A stretch of DNA of 64,000 nt from Arthrobacter oryzae (lineage in GTDB: Bacteria; Actinomycetota; Actinomycetes; Actinomycetales; Micrococcaceae): assembly GCF_030718995.1 (NCBI RefSeq), contig NZ_CP132204.1:3038001-3102000 (forward strand), given 5' to 3'. Numbering within the stretch: the stretch's first letter is position 1; the number at the start of each line of letters is the position of its first letter. The position numbers and the translations under genes are program-made. The notes below the pieces were generated by a model that did no database searches, had not been told where the DNA came from, and saw only the letters and a program-made list of their open reading frames with translations. This document shows, in pieces, positions 9,756-17,053 of the stretch.

Positions 9756-10523
9756 GTGAGGGACCCAGGCTTCAAGCGCCGCCGCCGCTTACGCGGCCTC
9801 CTGGCGGCCGTCCTGCTGCTGGCAATGATGGCCACGGCCTGCACGCCCCAGGAACCGAAGCCAAGATCACAGGGGAAGTACCCCTGGCACACTGATATTG
9901 TGGCCACCACCTTCTGGGTGGGCGAAGTCTTTGACCCCAACGCCTCCGATGGCAGCCAGGTCTTCTCCACCTATGACTCGAAGTGGATGGAGAGCTACGG
10001 CGGCTGTGACGGCCGGCTCACGTCGGACGGCTGTGAGACTGAACCCCGGTCAAGTTCCAACGGCTACGCTCCCGCCAGCATGAAGCCCAAGGAGAACCCC
10101 TTCTACCTTGACCTGCCGTACGACGACATTAACAATGCCGCTGCCTTCCGTGAACGTGCCACAGTCATTCCCTGGGCCAACGACGAAGGATACAAAGGCC
10201 AGGCCACCAACCGCTCCTTCAGTTACATGAAGAACCGCTGGGTGAAGATCCGCAAGGACGGCAGGGAATGCTACGGCCAGATCCAGGATGCGGGCCCGGG
10301 GGAGTACCAGGACAAAGAGTACGTCTTTGGCGCAAACGATGCGCGGCCTGCCAACAGGAAATTCAACGGCGCAGGAATGGACGTTTCGCCCGCCCTCAAC
10401 GGCTGCCTCGGTTTCAGCGCCCTGAACGGACAAGCGGACAAGGTCGATTGGCAATTCGTGGACCGGCAGGATGTTCCGCCGGGCCCATGGCTGAACCTGG
10501 TCACTACTCGCCAGGTGAGGTAG
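9756..10523 (+). CDS. Conserved hypothetical lipoprotein, paralogue of 15605-16663
   Basis: 255 residues from a GTG preceded by a GGGGGG Shine-Dalgarno. A basic, hydrophobic N-terminus ends in a lipobox-like ATAC, so Cys29 is probably lipidated. The mature part shares long blocks with the protein at 15605: TTFWVGE, GSQV.STY, YGGCDG, NPFYLDLPYDD, SYMKNRWV, CYGQIxDAGP, YVFGANDARPAN, GAGMDVSPALNGCLGF and FVD..DVP.GPW. No characterised family is recognised. The run 'GQI.DAGP ... MDVSPA ... LGF' recalls the Asp motifs of double-psi beta-barrel wall proteins (expansin/RlpA), a weak hypothesis. It ends 10 bp from the convergent GH18-like gene. Confidence 0.75.
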   Translation: MRDPGFKRRRRLRGLLAAVLLLAMMATACTPQEPKPRSQGKYPWHTDIVATTFWVGEVFDPNASDGSQVFSTYDSKWMESYGGCDGRLTSDGCETEPRSSSNGYAPASMKPKENPFYLDLPYDDINNAAAFRERATVIPWANDEGYKGQATNRSFSYMKNRWVKIRKDGRECYGQIQDAGPGEYQDKEYVFGANDARPANRKFNGAGMDVSPALNGCLGFSALNGQADKVDWQFVDRQDVPPGPWLNLVTTRQVR

Positions 10524-10533
10524 CAGCCAGCGG

Positions 10534-11742
10534 TCAGCCCATCCTGCCCGGAAGTCCGGATCCCAGGAGATCGGAGAACCTCGTAGTTCCCTGGTCCACG
10601 CCGCTGCAGGTGAAGGTGGCGCCTTCCTCCTGCTCACCGGATGCGCAGGGAGCGTCGCGGTTGAGCGACCACATTGAGAGGCGTTGGACCTCCAACTCCA
10701 CCGCGTAGTCCTTCAGGGCACGGGCCGCGTCCAGTTCGAAGATCTCGCCCGGCAAATCGTTGCGGCCGATCATGGGCGTTAACCCGATTTTCTTCCAGGT
10801 CTGTTCGCGGCTGAGGTTGATGCCGGCGCGCTGGTACACGATGCCCAGCTGGTCATGCGTTGCGTCCGCCGCGGCCTTGGCGGCCTCCAGCATGCTTTGG
10901 GAACTCCCGCGGCTGGCCCCGTAGTTCATGGTCATGATGTTGACGCCGGCCAGCTGGACGCCCGCCTGGAGCATCTGCTCCACTGCCGCTATGCCGGCGT
11001 CGGTCAGGCCGCGGGGAGAAGCCGGAAGCGTTAACCAGACAGCGAGCTCTTTTCCGGAAGAATTCCGGTCACCCTGCAAGGCGGCCACTGCCCGTGCCCT
11101 GCGCTCGCCGCCGGCCTGGTCTATGAGGTCAGCGCCCTCAAGATCGAAATCGACGAATGCCGGCTCATAGCGTTCGACCACATCCCTGTACGCAGTGCGG
11201 AGCTTCGCTTCATCCCGGCACGTGGTGGCCAGTTCACTGTTCCGGGCGCCGCCAAAGGACACGGCGGCGGACCCTCCCCGGGAACGGAGATCCGAGATCC
11301 GCTTCTCCAGGCCCAAGGCGCTGTTTGCCTCGTCAAGGCCGTAGGCTGCGCCCCAGCTGGCCACGCAGAGGTCCTCTGGGGATGCGACGAGGAATGCCAG
11401 CACCACATCCCTGGTGCCGTCCGTCGCGGCCTCTTCGAAGTCATAGGGCGGAGAAACAGTGACGTCCACGTAGCCGGCAAACCAGGTGGGTTGCGCTGCC
11501 CCCGTGGCCAGTCCGGACCGCCAGGCCCAGAAAAAAATGACGACGGCCAGGATGACGGCCACGGTCAGCCCGGTCATCAAGGGCGACGAAGGCCAGCGCA
11601 GCTGCAATCCGGAACGGGTGAACCGCTGGGCCAACCGCTGGGCGGTCGCGCGATGGACGGGGGACCCGTCGGCTAGCCCCGGTGGGGCAGGGTCCGTTTC
11701 CGCCGTGGCGCCCGGATCCGAGCCGCGGTTTATGGCTGTCAT
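10534..11742 (-). CDS. Membrane-anchored GH18 (chitinase-like) domain protein
   Basis: 402 residues. A cytoplasmic N-terminus and one transmembrane segment at about residues 56-74 (signal anchor) are followed by an extracellular GH18-type domain. It has the SxGG motif (VSFGGA, about 161-166) and the catalytic DxDxE (Asp198, Asp200, Glu202 in FVDFDLEG). The catalytic Glu is present, so beta-1,4-GlcNAc hydrolysis by substrate-assisted catalysis is plausible. It is convergent with the lipoprotein and divergent from the leader of the second deacetylase-like gene. In a locus with a NodC-like synthase and deacetylase it may trim or process the polymer. Remote members of this group may not be chitinases. 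Confidence 0.8.
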   Translation of the reverse strand: MTAINRGSDPGATAETDPAPPGLADGSPVHRATAQRLAQRFTRSGLQLRWPSSPLMTGLTVAVILAVVIFFWAWRSGLATGAAQPTWFAGYVDVTVSPPYDFEEAATDGTRDVVLAFLVASPEDLCVASWGAAYGLDEANSALGLEKRISDLRSRGGSAAVSFGGARNSELATTCRDEAKLRTAYRDVVERYEPAFVDFDLEGADLIDQAGGERRARAVAALQGDRNSSGKELAVWLTLPASPRGLTDAGIAAVEQMLQAGVQLAGVNIMTMNYGASRGSSQSMLEAAKAAADATHDQLGIVYQRAGINLSREQTWKKIGLTPMIGRNDLPGEIFELDAARALKDYAVELEVQRLSMWSLNRDAPCASGEQEEGATFTCSGVDQGTTRFSDLLGSGLPGRMG

Positions 11743-12332
11743 CTGGACCCCACGCCCCCCTCTGGTTTACTTAGACACCATTTCACCACGGCAGCCCTGC
11801 TGGTGGCCTCTACGGGCCGGCCCCTCCGGGTGTATTCGAGTGGGCAACGAGTAGCGAATCGCGTAGTGGGCGAGTGGCGCCAGGACCGCCCGTCAGCTGC
11901 GGCAATGAAAGACGGGTAGGCACCACTCGTGCCGCCGGACTTCCCTCTTAATAGGCTTTGGATGTCGGATAGATTCAGAGTTCCGGGGGAGAAACGGGTC
12001 TCGAAATGGGAATGGACGCAACGTTGCGGGCGAAAGCGCGCAGCCAGGCCCCTGAACGGCGTTTCGTGACGGCCACGGCGGCAGGAATGCCGGGGGCAAC
12101 TAAACCCGCCGTTGACTTCCCTCCCTATTCTGCCGATGCAGCTGCCTCAAGGCAGCCAGCCCTGGTGCACAAGCCCGGGGCCCGTGAACGGGGGTCGGTG
12201 GCGAACAAGCCTTTGAGACCAAGGCTTCCCCCCAGTCGTCACCGACCCCTTCAAAGGGTCATTTCATGAAGTACTGCGGCCTGGGGATCCTCTTGCGGCC
12301 GGGCGATACGGATGTAAGAGGGGATATCTGTC
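11743..12332 (+). promoter_or_regulatory. Long regulatory region and structured leader upstream of the NodB-like paralogue
   Basis: No credible gene in 590 bp. Half-sites lie at 11837 (CGAGTGGGC), 11847 (ACGAGTAGCG) and 11869 (GGCGAGTGGCGCC). The opposing box CCACTCGTGCCGCCG is at 11923-11937, followed by TTAATA at 11948; ACTC to TA is 24 bp. GACGGGTAG precedes this box at 11911, as it does the box upstream of the dehydrogenase (4746). The leader then holds a nested hairpin: a perfect 10-bp outer stem (12191-12200 with 12240-12249) and a 7-bp inner stem (AAGCCTT 12207-12213 with AAGGCTT 12221-12227). A transcript would have a leader of about 370 nt. Function unknown. Confidence 0.5.
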
Positions 12333-13781
12333 ATGAGCCAGAGGCATGAACTGCCGGGGGAACAGGCCGTTCCGCCCGGAGCCGGGGTGACGAAGCAACG
12401 AAAACGGACCACGCTCTGGGCTGTCTCGTGGCTGGCCGGGCTTGCGCTCCTGACAGGGTCCGCCGCCTTCGCCCCGGGCGGCGGGACGCCGCCGGCCGGA
12501 AACGCGCCGGGGCCACTGAAAAATTTTGCGGCACCGGTGGACACCAGCCTGGCGCTGACCACCGTAACACTGACGTTCGACGGCGGTCGGGCAAGCCAGA
12601 TGTCAGCCGCCCAGACCCTGCGACGCCACGGTTTGCGCGGGACGTTCTTCGTCAACTCGGGATTCATGGGGGCAAAGGACCACATGACTGTGGAGGACCT
12701 GCACACTCTGGCCGCCGACGGCAACGAGATCGGCGGCCACACGGCAACCCTTGCCGACCTGACGGCACTCGAACCTGATGAAGCCACCCGGCAGGTCTGC
12801 AATGACCGGACCAACCTCAGTGACTGGGGGTTCAAGGTCACATCCTTTGCCTATCCGTTTGCCGCAACGTCGCCGGAAGCCAGGAACATGGTGGCCGGCT
12901 GCGGCTACAACAGCGCACGCAGCCAGGGCGAACTCCGCAGCCGGCTGGGTTGCGCTGATTGCGCTGTGTCTGAAACGGTGCGGCCGGCCGATCCATTCAG
13001 CACGAAGTCGACGCCGGAGGTCGGCGCTGCCTGGACCCTTGCAGACCTGCAGCAGTCAGTGATGCAAGCTGAAACCACTGGAGGCTGGTTGCAGCTGGGC
13101 TTCTACGACATCGATGACAGCGGCAGTCCGCGGTCCGTGGCACCGGCGCTTTTCAACGACTTCGTCGCCTGGCTGGTGACGCGCACGGACGAGGGGACCA
13201 CCGCGATCCGTACAGTGCACGATGTCATTGGTGGCGGAGCCAAGCCGGCAGTTCCGGGACCGTCTGCCCCGCCGGCACCGCCGGGCACCAATGCGCTCCG
13301 CAACCCCGGGCTGGAAACGCCCGGCAAATACGGTCTCCCTGAATGCTGGCAAGTTTCCTCCTACGGCGAGAATTCGCACGTCCTCAGCACGCTGACTCCG
13401 GGCCGCACCGGCGCTATCGCCCGGCGGCTGGACGTCACCGGTTACGCTTCCGGCGACGCGAAGCTGCTGCCTGTCCTGGACCTGGGGGCATGTGCGCCGA
13501 GCGTTGTCCCCGGCCACAGTTACACGCTGCGGGCGTGGTACACGTCCACGGCATCCACGCAGTTCGAGTTGTACTACCGCAACAAGGTTGGCACCTGGAC
13601 CTATTGGACAGCTAGCCCTTGGTTTCCCGCCAGCGCTGCCTACCGGCAGGCTGAGTGGACTGCACCGCCGGTGCCGGCAGACGCCGTCGGCATCAGTTTT
13701 GGTTTGAATCTGTTTAGCGACGGGGAGCTGACAACAGATGACTACGAGATGTTCGATACGGGGGCGCCGCCGGCGCCGTAG
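12333..13781 (+). CDS. NodB-like secreted protein lacking the deacetylase metal and catalytic residues
   Basis: 482 residues: a signal segment (about 30-50), a NodB-like domain (about 73-270) and the same beta-rich module (about 318-475) as the protein at 7646, but no SLH repeats. Compared with that paralogue, TFDD is TFDG (Asp83 kept, metal Asp replaced by Gly84), HSVTH is HTATL (His136 kept, Leu140) and FHH is FYD (Tyr258, Asp259). Two of the three metal ligands and the late catalytic His are gone, so it is probably a non-catalytic binding or partner protein. Start ATG at 12333 has AGAGGGG upstream. The fold is certain; the loss of activity is inferred. Confidence 0.85.
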   Translation: MSQRHELPGEQAVPPGAGVTKQRKRTTLWAVSWLAGLALLTGSAAFAPGGGTPPAGNAPGPLKNFAAPVDTSLALTTVTLTFDGGRASQMSAAQTLRRHGLRGTFFVNSGFMGAKDHMTVEDLHTLAADGNEIGGHTATLADLTALEPDEATRQVCNDRTNLSDWGFKVTSFAYPFAATSPEARNMVAGCGYNSARSQGELRSRLGCADCAVSETVRPADPFSTKSTPEVGAAWTLADLQQSVMQAETTGGWLQLGFYDIDDSGSPRSVAPALFNDFVAWLVTRTDEGTTAIRTVHDVIGGGAKPAVPGPSAPPAPPGTNALRNPGLETPGKYGLPECWQVSSYGENSHVLSTLTPGRTGAIARRLDVTGYASGDAKLLPVLDLGACAPSVVPGHSYTLRAWYTSTASTQFELYYRNKVGTWTYWTASPWFPASAAYRQAEWTAPPVPADAVGISFGLNLFSDGELTTDDYEMFDTGAPPAP

Positions 13782-13989
13782 GCCCCGCCCGTTGCCAGCG
13801 CAGACGCTCCACGGGCTCGAAAACCAGAATCGAGTCGATTCCCATGAGGTTGGAAACTTCCGGGCGATTAGCAAGTCATAGTAGTGCGGACCAAAAAAGC
13901 GGCCGTGATATTAGCGGCGACAACCTAATGCATCCGCGGTTAGTGGCCTTGCCATCGGCTGGCACTGCCCGGCGCGCGCGTAATGAGCC

Positions 13990-14077
13990 GTCCAACGTGT
14001 CCAGCTTGTTCAGTAACGGCACGCTCGTCACGGATGACTATGCCATGTACGACACGATTGGAGCGCCGTCGCTGTGA
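13990..14077 (+). pseudogene. Remnant of the 3' end of a third NodB/CBM-like gene
   Basis: The last codons before the glycosyltransferase encode SLFSNGTLVTDDYAMYDTIG. This matches the C-termini of the modules in the proteins at 7646 (NLFANGTLTTDDYELYD) and 12333 (NLFSDGELTTDDYEMFDTG). No signal or NodB sequence precedes it; 13782-13989 is more A/T-rich and full of stops. Its TGA (14075-14077) overlaps the GTG start (14074) of the glycosyltransferase, as if an ancestral deacetylase-like gene was translationally coupled to the synthase and then largely deleted. Confidence 0.6.
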
Positions 14078-15519
14078 TAGCCGTTTACATCGTCCTTGTC
14101 CTCGGAGTCAGCACCATCTTCTGGTCGTTCGTTGGCCTGTTGCGTCTTGCCAACGAGCAGTACGTCCGGCGGGTCACGCTGGGACCGCCGCTGAGCGGCC
14201 GGATGCTGCGGTTTCTCCAGCGCATGCCGCTGGCCAGCCGGGTGGGCTCAGGCGCCCATGGCGCCCACACGCTGCCAGCGCCACGGGCGCACCGGGGGAT
14301 GATCCAGCGGGAGCACGGCCGCCACCGGGTCAGGGGCCCGAGGATATTGCCGGCAAATGTTGCCGTGCTCATTGCAGCCCACAACGAAGCCCTCGTCATC
14401 AGGGAGACCCTCCGGGCAGCATCCGCACTGGTGCCGCTCAGGAACATCCACGTGATCTCGGACATGTCCACGGACGACACATCGGCCATAGCCCGCGCGT
14501 GCGGAGTCAAAGTGCTCGATCTGGAAGCGAACAGGGGAAAGGCGGGGGCACTGGCCGCCGGGATCGCCCATTTCGAGCTGTGCCGGAAGTTCAAAGTGGT
14601 GCTTCTGCTGGACGCGGACACCCGGCCAACACCGGACTACCTGGAGACCGGGTTGCCGCTCTTCCAGGATCCTTCGGTGGTTGCCGTGGCCGGACGGGCA
14701 AAGTCCATCATGACCCCGCCTGCACCCACGGCACTTGGCCGTTTCCTGGTGGCCTACCGGGAACGGCTGTACATCGTGGTGCAGTTGCTGCTCAAGTACG
14801 GCCAGGCGGCAAGGGGCGCAAACGTCGTGTCGATCGTGCCGGGCTTTGCCAGCATGTACCGGACAAGCGCCCTCGCGAAGATCAAGGTGCTGGCACCGGG
14901 ACTGGTCATCGAGGACTTCAACATGACCTTTGAGATCCATGCCAAGAAACTGGGGCGGATAGCCTTCCACCCGTCCGCGGCCGTGGCGTACACACAGGAT
15001 CCGGACAACCTGCAGGACTACACCAGGCAGGTCAGGCGGTGGCTCCTCGGCTTCTGGCAGACGGTCCGGCGGCATCGCCTGCAGGCCGGAAAGTTCTGGT
15101 TCGTGCTGGTCCTGTATATCATCGAACTGGTCCTGAGCTGCATGTTCTTCGTGTTGTTGATTCCAGTCTTCCTCCTCTCGCTGGTGGCATCGATGCAACT
15201 CCAGGCGTTCGGGGCCAACGGCGAATCCTTCCTTTACCTGTCCGGGCTCCTGCGTCCGCAGGACGTCTTCCTGGGTGTCCTCATTCCTGACCTCGCGCTC
15301 ACGGTAGTCGCGGCCATTGCCCTCCGCCGGCCGGGAATCCTGCTCATGGCGCCGTTCTTTCCGCTGATGCGGATCCTCGACTCCGTGATCTGCCTGATGG
15401 TTCTGCCCAGGGCATTCTCCGCAGCCTCATCGGGTGTGTGGGTCAGCCCGGTGCGGCGCGTCCAGGGCGAGGCGCTCGAGTTGGAAGAAGCCACCGCGGG
15501 CGCCGGCATCACCCGGTAG
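14074..15519 (+). CDS. Processive family 2 glycosyltransferase (NodC / hyaluronan / poly-GlcNAc synthase-like)
   Basis: 481 residues. One N-terminal membrane segment, a cytoplasmic GT-A domain, then three or more C-terminal membrane helices (about 345-450). The motifs of processive GT2 synthases are all present: IAAHNE, DAD (Asp180-Asp182), an E-D pair at 280-281 in the TED position, and QVRRW at 319-323 (QxxRW). Such enzymes polymerise UDP-sugars and extrude the chain. Together with the UDP-HexNAc uronate enzymes and NodB-type deacetylase it probably builds an amino-sugar surface polymer. Start GTG overlaps the stop of the remnant upstream. Polymer identity cannot be read from sequence. Confidence 0.9.
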   Translation: MIAVYIVLVLGVSTIFWSFVGLLRLANEQYVRRVTLGPPLSGRMLRFLQRMPLASRVGSGAHGAHTLPAPRAHRGMIQREHGRHRVRGPRILPANVAVLIAAHNEALVIRETLRAASALVPLRNIHVISDMSTDDTSAIARACGVKVLDLEANRGKAGALAAGIAHFELCRKFKVVLLLDADTRPTPDYLETGLPLFQDPSVVAVAGRAKSIMTPPAPTALGRFLVAYRERLYIVVQLLLKYGQAARGANVVSIVPGFASMYRTSALAKIKVLAPGLVIEDFNMTFEIHAKKLGRIAFHPSAAVAYTQDPDNLQDYTRQVRRWLLGFWQTVRRHRLQAGKFWFVLVLYIIELVLSCMFFVLLIPVFLLSLVASMQLQAFGANGESFLYLSGLLRPQDVFLGVLIPDLALTVVAAIALRRPGILLMAPFFPLMRILDSVICLMVLPRAFSAASSGVWVSPVRRVQGEALELEEATAGAGITR

Positions 15520-15536
15520 CACACAAGGACAGAAAA

Positions 15537-15579
15537 ACGCCCCTGGTGCTAGGACACTGCGGTCCTGCACCAGGGGCGT
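15537..15579. terminator. Bidirectional terminator between the glycosyltransferase and lipoprotein genes
   Basis: ACGCCCCTGGTGC at 15537-15549 pairs perfectly (13 bp) with GCACCAGGGGCGT at 15567-15579. GGAC/GTCC extends pairing in the loop. An A-run precedes it on the plus strand, giving a U-run for minus-strand transcripts. It lies between convergent genes. Confidence 0.75.
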
Positions 15580-15604
15580 CTCTGCGTTCAACGCGAGGGC
15601 GCTG

Positions 15605-16663
15605 CTACCAGTTCACGCCTGACGTAGTTTCCACCTTCAGCCACGGTCCGGCCGGAACGTCTGCGCGGTCAACAAACCTCCACGAGACGTGATCGCCGCT
15701 GCCGTCCAGTTCGGCGAAGCCGAGGCAGCCGTTCAGTGCCGGGGAAACATCCATTCCCGCGCCCTGGGTGCCGTCGGCGGAGAAATCGGTGTTTGCCGGG
15801 CGGGCGTCGGCGGCGCCGAAGACGTAGTTCGCGTCATGGTATTCGGAACCGCTGGAAGGACCTGCGTCCTCGATCTGGCCGTAGCAGACGTTGCCGTTCG
15901 GTCCGGTCATCTGCACCCAGCGGTTCTTCATGTATGAATAGCTGCTGTCCGCGCAGTGGTTGACACCGGTGGCGGCGTTGTCCGCGGCGGCCCACGGAAT
16001 GACCTGGCAGCGCTGCTGGAACGCAACACTGTCATTCACGTCGTCGTAGGGAAGGTCAAGGTAGAACGGGTTTTCCAGCGGGGTGGGCTGGTTCTTGGGG
16101 AAATACCCGTTGGACGCATCGCGTGCTTCGGTGGCGCAAGTAAACGAGCTCCCGGAACCGGAGCTCACGCCGTCGCACCCGCCGTAGATGCTGCCGGGGC
16201 AACCGGAAGCCGAGGCGGGCGTGGTTCCCGCGTTGATTCCCGTGTGCTGGAAAGCCCACTGGCCGTTGTACGTGGAGCAGACCTGGGATCCGTCAGCCAG
16301 GCTGGCGTTGAAGATTTCGCCCACCCAGAAAGTGGTGCTCACAACGTTGGTGTGCAGCGGGTATTTGCTGGCAGCCGGTGCGGCCACAGGCTCAGCTGCG
16401 GCCACGGCCACCGGCGCAGGGGCTGCGGCGGCAGGCTCGGGGGCGGACGCCGCAGCGGGTGCAGGCTCTTCGACGGGGGCCGCGGCCGGCGTCGAACTAG
16501 GTGGCGGTGAGGCCTTCAGCGGTGCCTGCGACGCTTCGGCGCTGGCTGACGAAGGACTGGGGGAGGCCGACGGGCCGGGCGCCGATTCGGCGGCACAGCC
16601 GGCGGTCAATACTCCGACAAGGAGGATCAACACAGCCATGATGGGTGTGGTCGTGTGTTTCAT
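15605..16663 (-). CDS. Conserved hypothetical lipoprotein with Ala/Pro-rich linker, paralogue of 9756-10523
   Basis: 352 residues. The N-terminal hydrophobic stretch ends in a lipobox (LTAGC, Cys23 probably lipidated). An Ala/Pro/Ser-rich linker of about 75 residues, likely to span the wall, leads to the conserved domain shared with the protein at 9756: TTFWVGE, GSQVCSTY, YGGCDG, NPFYLDLPYDD, SYMKNRWV, CYGQIEDAGP, YVFGAADARPAN, GAGMDVSPALNGCLGF. This copy has extra cysteines (for example around the Gly/Ser-rich insert), which suggests disulfides outside the cell. It faces the synthase and is divergent from the third LuxR gene. Function unknown; polysaccharide or wall binding is a guess from context. 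Confidence 0.78.
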   Translation of the reverse strand: MKHTTTPIMAVLILLVGVLTAGCAAESAPGPSASPSPSSASAEASQAPLKASPPPSSTPAAAPVEEPAPAAASAPEPAAAAPAPVAVAAAEPVAAPAASKYPLHTNVVSTTFWVGEIFNASLADGSQVCSTYNGQWAFQHTGINAGTTPASASGCPGSIYGGCDGVSSGSGSSFTCATEARDASNGYFPKNQPTPLENPFYLDLPYDDVNDSVAFQQRCQVIPWAAADNAATGVNHCADSSYSYMKNRWVQMTGPNGNVCYGQIEDAGPSSGSEYHDANYVFGAADARPANTDFSADGTQGAGMDVSPALNGCLGFAELDGSGDHVSWRFVDRADVPAGPWLKVETTSGVNW

Positions 16664-17053
16664 TTATGGGATACATATCTGTTGGGGACATTAACAGGGA
16701 TGGCGGGAGCCCCATGAGGGCACGCCAAGTACGGGTCATGACCGCCGGAAGGGCGCAGCGATGGCCGCGCCCGGAATGGATGCTGATAGTGAAATCAGCT
16801 GAGCCGCTTACTCCCCAGAAGTAGCCAGCGGGACCGTCAGGAGACCCGAAGAGACCGTTAACACCCGCTCCACTTTACACGGATGCCCGTGAGTAGCCTG
16901 AACTGGCGTGAGAGCAACGGTCCGGCATATTCGAGTAGTCACTACTCACGCCAGCCGCGGCACCGGATAGGTAGCGTTGGAATTGCTAAAGCCGGCAGAT
17001 GGTTGGGGGCGGTCCGGAACTTCGCGCTCCGCGGCTAAGGAATCGACGCAACC
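16664..17053 (+). promoter_or_regulatory. Divergent regulatory region with nested palindromes upstream of the third LuxR gene
   Basis: No gene recognised. GTGAGTAG lies at 16889. A perfect 10-bp inverted repeat CTGGCGTGAG (16903-16912) / CTCACGCCAG (16945-16954) encloses a second palindrome GAGTAGTCACTACTC (16933-16947). The ACTC at 16944 is 24 bp upstream of a TAGGTAGCGTTGG block (16968), the same geometry as upstream of 5059 and 12333. ATTCGAGT before the palindrome also matches the upstream element at 11835. A likely operator for one of the LuxR proteins, perhaps autoregulatory. Confidence 0.55.

Noticed and set aside
12006..12269. 87-codon ORF in the leader of the NodB paralogue
   Set aside because: Composition is Arg/Pro/Ala-rich without motifs and it overlaps the nested hairpin; more likely untranslated leader.
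13844..14077. ORF of 77 codons before the glycosyltransferase as a complete gene
   Set aside because: Only its last 20 or so residues are meaningful, matching the ends of the two NodB-like proteins; the upstream half is random-looking.
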